Shown: piece by piece, positions 18,704 to 26,936 of the stretch
How the letters are laid out: every line of letters starts with the position of its first letter
Position numbering within the stretch: the stretch's first letter is position 1
Assembly: GCA_052180195.1 (NCBI GenBank)
Contig: CP197469.1
Source: Gottfriedia sp002574545
GTDB lineage: Bacteria > Bacillota > Bacilli > Bacillales > Bacillaceae_G
Strand: one strand, 5' to 3'
Length of the DNA stretch: 64,000 nucleotides
The notes under the pieces: model-generated
Databases searched by the model: none
Seen by the model: only the letters and a program-made list of their open reading frames with translations
What the model was told of the DNA's origin: nothing
Translations under genes and position numbers: made by a program

Positions 18704-21487
18704 TTAAATTATCTCTCCGAATTGTTTAAACATAGCTAATTCATCTATAAATTGCCAAGTAATAGTACCGTCTGATGCGGTGCCAGATGTATGCAAAGGT
18801 GCGATTGTACCACTTTTACCTGCTACAATACATTTATAAACTTTTGAATTAGCATTAACTAGTGTATTTAATGGATAATTAGTAGACGGTAACCAATTAC
18901 TCTTATTAGCTACTCCACCAGTAATACATACCCAACCAATATATCCACCAGAAGTGGGGGTTGTATTATACAAAATTTGTCCTTTTGCAAAGTAAAGGTT
19001 GCCTGGTTCGGTTGACATTTTATAATAGGGATCAATGATGTTATCTATAACATTATTAGTTAATAATTCTGTCCCATTTATTTTTAAAGTAGTTTTTTTC
19101 AATACGTTATCTGAAATAATAATTTCAGGTTTATTGATAGTTTGATTATCAATAGCAATTTGTGGGTTATTTGTAGCATAGATAAAATTACTCGAGAAAA
19201 TAATTTGATTCCCTGAAAAAGAAGAATCTAAAGTCACAATCGATCTTGTTAAAGTGTCATTTGTTATCTTTATAGTATTGTTTTTTAATATGACATCTTT
19301 ACTTACGTTTTGAATTTTTAACACCCAACCGGATGTCTTTTCAATATAACAATTTTCCATTCTAAACGACTTTAAATTATTAATGACTAACATTATATTA
19401 TTTGAGTCATTACTTAAAAATTTACAACCGTATAATTCTAAAACATCTGAAGTTAAACCAGTGGCCGATGAATAACTGGATCCAAGAATCGCTCCATCAC
19501 CAATACAATTAACTAGTCTTCCTAATGTAGGTAAGGGAATACCTTTAAATAAGCAATTTTCAAATAACCAGTATTGTTTTGTGGAATTATTTGGTATATA
19601 CCCAAAGTACGAAGTGTCCTTTCCCTCAAAAATACAATTACTAAACTTTTGAGGTTGATTTTTATACTCAATAGTCCAATTTATAACGCCTGATAATGAG
19701 TTTAGTTTATCGTTATCATTGATAAATCGACAATTATCAAAATTAACTGAATATGGAAACATCGAATCAATTACAAATTTGCAGTTCTGAATTGTACAGT
19801 TTGAAATATTTATACACCTGTTTAAGTAAACAGGGCTAGCAGTTATTTGTGTTCCGTAGATATGATTATTTATAACTTGGCATTCTCCACTTAATACAAC
19901 TTTACTATGCCTAATTGTATTTCCGGTTATAATACATTTGTCAACTCCGGCATTAATACTCAAACTTACATATGCATCGTTATTTATTTTCAATAATGTA
20001 TTATTTGAAATATAGATGCATTTTCCATTTACTACAATAACATTATATTTTTCATTATCATGAAATAGATTCCTATTAATATGAATAAATTGATTTAAAT
20101 CATAACCATCTTCAATATCTATTCCAGCTTGTGGATCTGTCCCTTTATAACTTGTATTGCCCCCTATATGGTGAATCTCATTTTCTTCGATAAAAACATT
20201 TTTAGCTCCACAAATACTAACTCCTTGTCTTCTATTATGATGTAAATTACATTTCTGTATAAAAACATTTTTCGGAAATGTTGTTGAACGCACATTTATT
20301 AAACAGTTTGAGCTTGCAGGGATAGTTGATTGGTGTAGTACTATTTTTGCATAAGAGGAACTTTGAGGAACTTCAACTTCGTCAAAAAACTGAACAAGTG
20401 TTTTTGAGGAAATAAAGGAATTGTCAGATTTATAAAACATTACATTGTAATAATCACATGTTATATCAGATCCTAAGGACCCGTATCCATTACCATATAA
20501 TCCAAAATATCCATTTTTTACTATATCCGGTTGAGTCATATCGAAATTTAATTTTGATCTAATTTTATTAGTGGATACAATAGGTTCACCAGTCATTGGA
20601 TTTATGTCGCCATATTCCCATGAACTAGATAATGTAGTCGGAAAGGGCGAAATTTGACCAAACGTACTATTCAAAGTAATTGAATCACCTGTGAAATCTG
20701 ATATATCAAGATTATCCAATATAATATATCTACTGTTACATCCTCCGTTTGTTGGAGGCGTAAAGTTACCAACTTGGATCCCATAACCACCTTCGTGAGT
20801 TCCTCCTGATGAGTAGTCATGTAAGTCCCTGTCTCCAATAATTTTTCCATTTGTTATTCTTGAAAAAATCTGGTTTCTTTGATAGCTTATGACAGAATAA
20901 TTTGTTAGATTATTAGGATTTATTCTTAATGAAGAACCGTTTAGGTTAAGAGTAAAATAACTTTGCGGTTCAATTGTACTATTTTCATCAATTAAATATA
21001 TCCCTTTTGGTAATAACATTTCCATGTATCCATTTTGAACTGCCCATTCCATTGCATCATTGATTCCCTTAGTTGTATTTATAGGGTCTGTACCATCATT
21101 TTTAACTTGCCATTTATTTAATTCTAATACATAAATTGCATTATTTATTGATGTGTTAATTTCATTAATTGCATTAACAATATTTGATTTATCATTTGTA
21201 TTTAAAGTGCTTAATTTTCCTATTAGTTCATCAATGAAGGGTTTTGTATAGTATCTATTGTCCATACTACCTAATTTATCATTAATTATTTTTAAATCTA
21301 AATTAGAAATATGTTTGTCTTTAGTGTCATCGCTAGAATTAGGATCTGCAATTCTATTAATATGATTTGATATCAATAAATCATGTGCATTAAAAGATTC
21401 TATTAATTGGTTAAATTCTACGTCTATTTGATTTGCAAGAGTTTTAGTCTCATCTTGAAAGTTATATTTTCTATTGATTTGAGACAT
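18704..21487 (-). CDS. Right-handed parallel beta-helix protein, phage tailspike-like
   Basis: 927 residues without a signal peptide. Residues 1-140 are polar and helical, with NIVNAINEINTSI of the kind seen at the base of phage tail fibres. KWQVKNDGTDPINTTKGIND starts a pectate-lyase-3-like beta-helix, which continues with many N-x-I/N-x-F turns to about residue 830. The C-terminus (SNWLPSTNYPLN, VYKCIVAGKSGT, GTASDGTITWQ) resembles a carbohydrate-binding tail module. AGGAGG precedes ATG 21487. Tailspike proteins of this form cut or bind polysaccharides. No other phage gene is nearby. It might act on the EPS encoded next door, but catalytic residues were not identified. Confidence 0.7.
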   Translation of the reverse strand: MSQINRKYNFQDETKTLANQIDVEFNQLIESFNAHDLLISNHINRIADPNSSDDTKDKHISNLDLKIINDKLGSMDNRYYTKPFIDELIGKLSTLNTNDKSNIVNAINEINTSINNAIYVLELNKWQVKNDGTDPINTTKGINDAMEWAVQNGYMEMLLPKGIYLIDENSTIEPQSYFTLNLNGSSLRINPNNLTNYSVISYQRNQIFSRITNGKIIGDRDLHDYSSGGTHEGGYGIQVGNFTPPTNGGCNSRYIILDNLDISDFTGDSITLNSTFGQISPFPTTLSSSWEYGDINPMTGEPIVSTNKIRSKLNFDMTQPDIVKNGYFGLYGNGYGSLGSDITCDYYNVMFYKSDNSFISSKTLVQFFDEVEVPQSSSYAKIVLHQSTIPASSNCLINVRSTTFPKNVFIQKCNLHHNRRQGVSICGAKNVFIEENEIHHIGGNTSYKGTDPQAGIDIEDGYDLNQFIHINRNLFHDNEKYNVIVVNGKCIYISNNTLLKINNDAYVSLSINAGVDKCIITGNTIRHSKVVLSGECQVINNHIYGTQITASPVYLNRCINISNCTIQNCKFVIDSMFPYSVNFDNCRFINDNDKLNSLSGVINWTIEYKNQPQKFSNCIFEGKDTSYFGYIPNNSTKQYWLFENCLFKGIPLPTLGRLVNCIGDGAILGSSYSSATGLTSDVLELYGCKFLSNDSNNIMLVINNLKSFRMENCYIEKTSGWVLKIQNVSKDVILKNNTIKITNDTLTRSIVTLDSSFSGNQIIFSSNFIYATNNPQIAIDNQTINKPEIIISDNVLKKTTLKINGTELLTNNVIDNIIDPYYKMSTEPGNLYFAKGQILYNTTPTSGGYIGWVCITGGVANKSNWLPSTNYPLNTLVNANSKVYKCIVAGKSGTIAPLHTSGTASDGTITWQFIDELAMFKQFGEII

Positions 21488-21683
21488 CTATTATCCTCCT
21501 ATTTTGTAGAAATGATAAAAATCTAATATTGGAACACAGTCTGTTTCTTTAATTTGTAGTAAGTTTGTCCAACTTTTAAGAAACTGAAAGTATTGCCTTT
21601 TTTGTTTTTAGGGAGAAAGATATAATAATATGGTATGCATTTAAAGTCATTGTGTACCAACAAAATACAGTAAAAATAGTCAA

Positions 21684-21736
21684 ATAAAAAAAGCTAAGAG
21701 ACTTAAAGAAAAATATTCTTTATTTCTTTAGCTTTT
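21684..21736 (-). terminator. Terminator of the minus-strand RiPP cluster
   Basis: On the minus strand AAAAGCTAA (21728-21736) pairs with TTAGCTTTT (21689-21697) followed by further T, just after the stop of the nucleotidyltransferase gene. Confidence 0.75.
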
Positions 21737-21739
21737 ACA

Positions 21740-22729
21740 TTATTTTAGAATTAAAAAATTCCTAAATTCTACGAAAGAGTATTTTAATCTATCATAGCTA
21801 AAAAATTGATATTCTATAAAATCGATATATTTCTTTATACACTTACCATTAGGATGTCTTATGTTGTGGTAATCCCAATTTGTGGTAGATATGCAGCAAT
21901 TAAATGGTTTTAAATAATGTAATTCAGGAAACAAACCATAAACAATAGACAGTGTACGAAGCATTCTCTTCAGTGTCTCATGTGAAGCAGCATCTTGAAA
22001 CAATTTCTCATAATCTACCTTTTCGCCTAATATATAGATCAGTTGCATAATATCAAGAAAATATTTTAAAGAATCTAAATTATGTCTCCAACCATGTAAA
22101 CAAATCATATAAAATGTATGATATTCTGATAGCTCATATATATAATTATAGTTTTGCAATGGTTGTGCATTATTCCAAAAGTCTTCTATATCTATACTCG
22201 AAGTATCCTCCCTCATAATATTCCAATGTATTTCTACTGTTAATGGGATCGGAGAATTCGGCAAAATTTTACTAAAACTACAGTGAAAATGAGATGTAAT
22301 AGGATCTTGATTAATAATAAATCCAAGTGACTTTATTAGTTCAATAGCCTGGTTAATATGATTTGGCTTAATTAATATATCTATATCAGATGTAGGTCTG
22401 GCTCCTATATTTTCAAAGTATTTTTCCGCAAATGTTACACCTTTTAAAGGAATTGTTATGATCCCACTTTTATCAAATAAAGATGCAATTTTTTCCCATT
22501 CGTTTTTAATAAAAATATTTTGATATAACACTTTTGTGTAGTTCTTTTTAAGGCTTTCTTGGAAAAAAAGTGGTGTTTGTTCAAGTAAATTATGTTTTTT
22601 CAATAGATAATAGATTTGTCCAGAAATTGAAAAAAATTCAATGTCTTCTAGTAGTTGTTCATAAGATATTGATTCAATAGGTAGCGTTGGTGTCTGGCTA
22701 TATATTGACTTTAACAATTTTATTATCAA
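21740..22729 (-). CDS. RiPP-cluster nucleotidyltransferase-family protein
   Basis: 329-residue member of the nucleotidyltransferase family found in paeninodin-type clusters. IPLKGVTFAEKYFENIG and ARPTSDIDILIK near residues 95-120 carry the acidic metal-binding pair, and CLHGWRHNLDSL near 210 is a further family mark. The start is TTG with GAGGGA upstream. In related lasso clusters such proteins act with the HPr-kinase-like enzyme to decorate the peptide. Here it is the last gene of the second cluster and a distant paralogue of the protein at 30861. The target is unknown. Confidence 0.78.
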   Translation of the reverse strand: MIIKLLKSIYSQTPTLPIESISYEQLLEDIEFFSISGQIYYLLKKHNLLEQTPLFFQESLKKNYTKVLYQNIFIKNEWEKIASLFDKSGIITIPLKGVTFAEKYFENIGARPTSDIDILIKPNHINQAIELIKSLGFIINQDPITSHFHCSFSKILPNSPIPLTVEIHWNIMREDTSSIDIEDFWNNAQPLQNYNYIYELSEYHTFYMICLHGWRHNLDSLKYFLDIMQLIYILGEKVDYEKLFQDAASHETLKRMLRTLSIVYGLFPELHYLKPFNCCISTTNWDYHNIRHPNGKCIKKYIDFIEYQFFSYDRLKYSFVEFRNFLILK

Positions 22730-22770
22730 GGTAATTCCCTCGTTTCAATAGTGAAATACAAAATGTTGAT

Positions 22771-24594
22771 TTAAACTTGAGCTTTCATTTTTAATGTGTT
22801 TTTTTCACTAGGCTTTTGTTTAATTTTTGTACCGTGCAGTTTGCGGTATTGTCCCTCTACTGAAATAAGTTCATGATGTTTACCAATTTGAACTATTTTT
22901 CCGTTTTCAATGACAACAATCATATCAGCGTTTTCAATTGTTGAGAGCCTATGTGCAATGACGAGAGTTGTACGGTTGAGTTTTAAAAAGTCGAGTGATT
23001 CTTTTACTTCTCTTTCTGTTTCGTTATCAAGGGCAGAAGTTGCCTCGTCGAGCAATAGGATAGGAGCATTTTTTAAAATAGCACGTGCAATTGCTAGTCG
23101 CTGTTTTTGTCCTCCAGATAATTTTATTCCTCTTTCACCGATTTCGGTGTCGTATCCATCAGGGAGGGAGATGATATATTCGTGAATTTTACTTATAGTT
23201 GCAGCATCGATCATTTCTTTTTCAGTAATATTTGGACGTGCTAATAGTAAATTTTCTCGTATTGTACCTCCGAATAAGAAGGTTTCTTGTGGGACATGAG
23301 CCATAAGACTTCTTATCTCTGAGAGGGTATGATTCTCAATTGATATGTCATTAATTGCAACAGTTCCAAACTGTGGCTGATAAAGCCCTTGCAGAAGATT
23401 AAATATCGTTGTTTTTCCTGCTCCACTTGAACCTACTAAAGCAGTTACTTTTCCAACAGGAATTTGTAAGTTGAAATCTTTAAGCACCTTAATATCCTCG
23501 TTGTATCCAAAAGTAACATTTTGAAATTCAATCGAATGAATGTTGTGTTTAGGTACTGAATAGGATGCTAACTTTGCCGATTCTGAAGGTGAATCTATTA
23601 TTTTCGAAATCCTCTCTAATGCTGTAGCAGCTCTTTGAAAGCTCGCCCATTGCCCTGCTAAACCAGTTAGTGGGTATACTAAGTGATCAACTAGATTGAT
23701 ATAAGATAATAACGAACCAACTGTTAACATTTTTTGAGAGACAAAATAAGCTCCTAAACATAAGCTAATTAAAAATGTTATAGCGCTGGCTGCCCGACTG
23801 CCAGAAATAAACCATCCACGTAGTTTTGTATTTTTAAGTTCTAGTGCGAACAGTTCTTCATTTTGTTTGACATATTTTTTATACATGAGTTTTTCTAGAG
23901 TAAAGGAGCGGATCATGGTGAATCCATGAAATGTTTCACTTAATAAATTATTAGTACTACCTATTAAATCGTGTATCATTCGACTATTATTTCGTAACAA
24001 TATTCCAAAAAGAGCACTAATAAAAATAGCAATAGGTGCAAATACAATGCTTATTAGACATAATTTCCAATTGATATTAAATAAAAAAATAAAAACAGCA
24101 ATATAAACGAAAGGTAATCTAATTAAATTAATTAAGCTACTACCGATTACACCATCGATACTGTATACATCATTTGTAAAATGAGAGATTAAATCCCCAG
24201 TACGAAGATTGGAAATATTTTTTGTAGGAAGTCGTAAAACATGCTTAAACAGCATAGCTTTAAAATCTCGTTTTACGCCACTTGTTGAGATTGTTTCCAA
24301 ATAAATATTGTAATAGGTTGAAATGAGGCTCAAAATAATAAGTCCAAAACCAGTTGGAATAAGCCATTTCAGTTTGTTTAGCTCACCTTGTACTGCAGCG
24401 TCTGTGATTTTCCCAAAAAACCAAGCATATGCTAGCATTAAACAGATATCAATTACTAATAAGAAAAGAAGACCCATATAGGCCCTTCTGTGGTTTAAAA
24501 TATATGGACTTAGTAATTTGAAACTTCTTCTAATATCTTCAACTGAAAAATACTTGTTTAAGTCTAAACGTTTCTTTAAGGGTTGAAAGTTCAT
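22771..24594 (-). CDS. ABC transporter (fused permease-ATPase) of the second RiPP cluster
   Basis: 607 residues. A six-helix exporter domain spans about 35-310. The ATPase has GSSGAGKTTIFN (Walker A), LSGGQKQRLAIARAIL (signature), ILLLDEATSALD (Walker B) and the switch His in VIAHRLS. No N-terminal C39 peptidase is present, so the leader must be removed by another enzyme, with the S26 peptidase next door the candidate. It is a homodimeric peptide exporter by cluster logic, paralogous to 32060-33856. Confidence 0.88.
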   Translation of the reverse strand: MNFQPLKKRLDLNKYFSVEDIRRSFKLLSPYILNHRRAYMGLLFLLVIDICLMLAYAWFFGKITDAAVQGELNKLKWLIPTGFGLIILSLISTYYNIYLETISTSGVKRDFKAMLFKHVLRLPTKNISNLRTGDLISHFTNDVYSIDGVIGSSLINLIRLPFVYIAVFIFLFNINWKLCLISIVFAPIAIFISALFGILLRNNSRMIHDLIGSTNNLLSETFHGFTMIRSFTLEKLMYKKYVKQNEELFALELKNTKLRGWFISGSRAASAITFLISLCLGAYFVSQKMLTVGSLLSYINLVDHLVYPLTGLAGQWASFQRAATALERISKIIDSPSESAKLASYSVPKHNIHSIEFQNVTFGYNEDIKVLKDFNLQIPVGKVTALVGSSGAGKTTIFNLLQGLYQPQFGTVAINDISIENHTLSEIRSLMAHVPQETFLFGGTIRENLLLARPNITEKEMIDAATISKIHEYIISLPDGYDTEIGERGIKLSGGQKQRLAIARAILKNAPILLLDEATSALDNETEREVKESLDFLKLNRTTLVIAHRLSTIENADMIVVIENGKIVQIGKHHELISVEGQYRKLHGTKIKQKPSEKNTLKMKAQV

Positions 24595-24621
24595 AAAAAC
24601 ACTCCATAAGTAGACAAATCA

Positions 24622-25065
24622 TTAAGAGATCTTGATTTTGTCTAAATAGATTCTAAATAAACGAGATAGAATAGGAAAACGAAGGACTAGATACCCATAC
24701 AATTTAGAAAAATTGTTTCTATTCTTTATTCCTCGGTCATGTATATATTCTAGTTTTCCAATGATCTGACTTTCACTTACTATTTCGTCAAATCCAAGGT
24801 TTGAATCTCCTTTAAAAAGAAAAGACTTTTTATCATGATTAATAAATGTTTTATGTAATCTGTGAGCAACTAGCTGGCCATTTGTATTATAAAATAATAC
24901 AATTTCTCCTGTTTTTAAAAGGGTAGGCTTTTTTTCAATAAACCTACATATATCTCCTTCTTGAATATAGGGGAACATACTCTTACCTAATGCCGGCAAA
25001 TCGATCCAACCTTTTTTACTCATGGTACTTTTAATGAGAGCTACAATTTCTTGATTAGCTTGCAT
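24622..25065 (-). CDS. S24/S26-type peptidase without membrane anchor
   Basis: 147 residues. DLPALGKSMFPYIQEGDI holds the nucleophile Ser29 in the box G-x-SM-x-P typical of signal peptidase I. VAHRLHKT puts His68 where bacterial signal peptidases have Lys, as in SipW and the ER type. FKGDSNLGFDEIV and QIIGKL complete the fold. There is no hydrophobic anchor, so it should be cytosolic or peripheral. It overlaps the RRE gene by 11 bases. Its position suggests it is the leader peptidase that replaces the B2 protease of lasso systems, but this is inference. Confidence 0.7.
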   Translation of the reverse strand: MQANQEIVALIKSTMSKKGWIDLPALGKSMFPYIQEGDICRFIEKKPTLLKTGEIVLFYNTNGQLVAHRLHKTFINHDKKSFLFKGDSNLGFDEIVSESQIIGKLEYIHDRGIKNRNNFSKLYGYLVLRFPILSRLFRIYLDKIKIS

Positions 25066-25324
25066 AATTGATTAAATTTAATGTTAATAATTCAGATAGA
25101 AAATGGTGAATATCTTCTTCTACTGATTCGTTTACTTCCTCGTATTCTTGTTTTATAGCTTGTACAAGTGTATCTATACTTTGTGGTTGCTTTAATAATG
25201 ACCAGCAAAATCCACCAATTTCATTAATTTTCGTAACAGTGAATTTGTCAGTATTTAAAATAATCCATTCATTATCAAAGTTAGTCGTTACATCGTATTG
25301 TTCGTTTCGAATATATTTATCCAT
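25055..25324 (-). CDS. PqqD-like RRE protein of the second RiPP cluster
   Basis: 89-residue PqqD-fold protein: a beta-rich start (NEWIILNTDKFTVTKINEIGG) followed by CWSLLKQPQSIDTLVQAIKQEY and a helical end. Such RiPP recognition elements bind the leader peptide and present it to the enzymes. It is a paralogue of 30045-30350. It is coupled to both neighbours: its ATG overlaps the kinase stop and its end overlaps the S26 peptidase. The precursor at 26185 carries a Y-x-x-P motif of the type such domains bind. Confidence 0.8.
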   Translation of the reverse strand: MDKYIRNEQYDVTTNFDNEWIILNTDKFTVTKINEIGGFCWSLLKQPQSIDTLVQAIKQEYEEVNESVEEDIHHFLSELLTLNLINYAS

Positions 25325-26109
25325 TAAGAAATCAACTCCCAGAATGTATTGTTTTTTTGAAAATAAAGATTATAAATTGGAACTTTGATTATTAATGTTT
25401 CAAGAAGCTTTACAATCTTTTTTGTTTCAGATGGATCATGTGCCCAGTAAAAAATTTTATCCATTAATTGTAAGAAACCATCTGCTTTATTTATTTGGAC
25501 TCTATTATTTTCGAGGGATTGGTGTAATAATTGTACACTTGCCAAAGAACTGCTTTTTATTAATCCCGTTGATTTAATTTCACTTCGGAACGGAGAGTCA
25601 TATACAGTTATTTCATTTTGTGTAATTTTAACAAGGGTAGCTTCATCCGAAAGTAGCATTCTTGGATGAGATAACTTTGCTGCCGTTGACTTACCTGCTC
25701 CGGATTGTCCTGCAAAAATATGTGCTCTTTCATTTTCAATTGCACAAGAAGAATGGATCAGTAACCCCCAGTTATGGTAAACAATATAAGAACTATATAG
25801 ATTTGTTAATGCATGCTTTAGTGCTAATTTATTATGAACATAAATAGTAGCTACCTTATATTCCTCATCTGTTTCAATTAAATAATCAGCTCTTTGAAAG
25901 TAAATTTTTTTTTGTTCTTTTGTAATTTTTATATTGTAATCCACAAACGGTACTCCGTAACCTTTTTTAATATGAATTCTTATATGGGGTTTTTGGTCAT
26001 GAAGTGAGAGTAAATAATCATTCTCATTAAAAATTGAAGTAGCAAATTCTATATTATTACTAGTTATTTGAATTAAGTGTTCGCCTATAAGTGCATGAAT
26101 TGTATCCAT
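25324..26109 (-). CDS. HPr-kinase-like protein of the second RiPP cluster
   Basis: 261 residues with an HprK-type C-terminal fold. LIHSSCAIENERAHIFAG leads into the P-loop GQSGAGKSTAAK near residue 140, and LLSDEATLV is the acidic motif after it. In paeninodin-type lasso clusters a homologous kinase phosphorylates the peptide at its C-terminal Ser. This precursor ends in Lys-Pro, so the phospho-acceptor, if any, must be an internal Ser or Thr. AAGGAGAC precedes ATG 26109. It is paralogous to 29116-30048. Confidence 0.75.
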   Translation of the reverse strand: MDTIHALIGEHLIQITSNNIEFATSIFNENDYLLSLHDQKPHIRIHIKKGYGVPFVDYNIKITKEQKKIYFQRADYLIETDEEYKVATIYVHNKLALKHALTNLYSSYIVYHNWGLLIHSSCAIENERAHIFAGQSGAGKSTAAKLSHPRMLLSDEATLVKITQNEITVYDSPFRSEIKSTGLIKSSSLASVQLLHQSLENNRVQINKADGFLQLMDKIFYWAHDPSETKKIVKLLETLIIKVPIYNLYFQKNNTFWELIS

Positions 26110-26150
26110 TGATAGTCTCCTTGTAGTAAATTAACTAGTAGCTTAATTAA

Positions 26151-26174
26151 GAGAGCCAAATAAAAATGACTCTC
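26151..26174 (-). terminator. Hairpin between precursor and kinase genes
   Basis: On the minus strand GAGAGTC (26168-26174) pairs with GGCTCTC (26151-26157), followed by TTAATTAAG. This is a partial terminator or stabiliser that would favour precursor mRNA over the downstream genes, as the hairpin at 29045 does in the lasso cluster. Confidence 0.55.
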
Positions 26175-26184
26175 CTAACCTTGT

Positions 26185-26412
26185 TTAAGGCTTCCCGTGG
26201 CCATGACCATTCCCGTGACCAGGAGTTCCTGCTCCGCCTGGAGTAGTGTTCGGATTACCTGGAGGGAAGTTAATTCCACCGTTTCCATGACCTGGATGAT
26301 CTTGATTACCTTTGCCAGGATTCCAGCTTTGAGCTGTTTCAAATCTTACCTGTTGGTGATCCAAGATACTAGGTCTCTGGTAAACTTTAGCCTCAGTCTT
26401 TGTGCTATTCAT
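26185..26412 (-). CDS. Gly/Pro/Asn/His-rich putative RiPP precursor peptide
   Basis: 75 residues. ATG 26412 is chosen for GGAGTG five bases upstream. The leader-like part (1-30) contains VYQRPSI, a Y-x-x-P motif like that recognised by PqqD-type RREs in lasso leaders, with Thr26 ten residues on. Residues 31-75 hold 15 Gly, 8 Pro, 7 Asn and 5 His, with PGHGNG repeated (40-45, 64-69) and a HGHGKP end. There is no Cys, so lanthionine or sactionine chemistry is excluded. Asp38 is the only acidic residue of the tail. It heads a cluster of kinase, RRE, S26 peptidase, exporter and nucleotidyltransferase. The product is unknown. Confidence 0.7.
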   Translation of the reverse strand: MNSTKTEAKVYQRPSILDHQQVRFETAQSWNPGKGNQDHPGHGNGGINFPPGNPNTTPGGAGTPGHGNGHGHGKP

Positions 26413-26448
26413 AAAAGCACTCCAATCATAAAAAAATGGTATTACAAT

Positions 26449-26481
26449 GTTCATTATAAAGAACGAGCGATGGTAAGTAAA
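26449..26481 (-). promoter_or_regulatory. Promoter of the second RiPP cluster with operator over the -10
   Basis: Minus-strand -35 TTTACT (26476-26481), 17 bases, -10 TATAAT (26453-26458). The -10 lies inside the near-palindrome GTTCATTATAAAGAAC (26449-26464), which is GTTCT-N6-AGAAC with one change, so a repressor there would block the polymerase directly. Confidence 0.6.
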
Positions 26482-26697
26482 TATAATAATAACAATTTTC
26501 AGATATTAATATTGTCAGTTGAAATTTAAATTTGCTAAAGATATTTAAAAATAAATCTTGATTTTTTGAGCATTTTTAGATTTAAAGTTATTGGCCTATT
26601 ATCAATCTTAGGTGAATATAATTAGAATTGGATTTGGTAATTTTGAATTAGGGAATTCCTTTTATATGGGATTAAAAACAAATAATTAGTCTTGAAT

Positions 26698-26704
26698 TGT
26701 CGAA
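26698..26704 (+). promoter_or_regulatory. Spo0A box upstream of the lasso promoter
   Basis: TGTCGAA, the 0A-box core, lies 30 bases before the -35 of the lasso promoter. The 7-base match is exact but could occur by chance. The placement is suitable for activation. Confidence 0.4.
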
Positions 26705-26733
26705 ATATTATGTATTTTATAACGCTCTATCAA

Positions 26734-26762
26734 TTGACATGATAAAATGTTCAAGGTAAAAT
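26734..26762 (+). promoter_or_regulatory. SigA-type promoter of the lasso peptide cluster
   Basis: TTGACA (26734-26739), 17 bases, TAAAAT (26757-26762): near-consensus. The transcript would start near 26769 and have a leader of about 168 bases before ATG 26937. No riboswitch was recognised in that leader. Confidence 0.7.
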
Positions 26763-26770
26763 TTAAGTAC

Positions 26771-26786
26771 GTTCTTTATACAGAAC
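26771..26786. promoter_or_regulatory. SinR-like operator at the lasso promoter start site
   Basis: GTTCTTTATACAGAAC is a GTTCT-N6-AGAAC inverted repeat, the form SinR binds in B. subtilis, placed at about +3 to +18. A weaker copy, GTTCGTTATTAAGAAT, is at 26838-26853. With 26449-26464 this makes three sites sharing the TTAT core. Confidence 0.6.
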
Positions 26787-26936
26787 AATTGTAGAGATAC
26801 AATAGTAAACTCAAGGTTTCTAAAATTATTTATATAAGTTCGTTATTAAGAATAATTTGGTATATATATCAATACGCCGAGATGATTCGGATCTTTAATA
26901 GCTGTAAAATCATTGTATTGAAAACTGGGGGAGAAC

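Noticed and set aside
26185..26412. The Gly/Pro/Asn/His-rich peptide as a lasso peptide
   Set aside because: No cyclase or B2 protease in its cluster, and taking Thr26 as the -2 residue leaves no Asp or Glu at ring position 7, 8 or 9 (Asp38 would be position 11).
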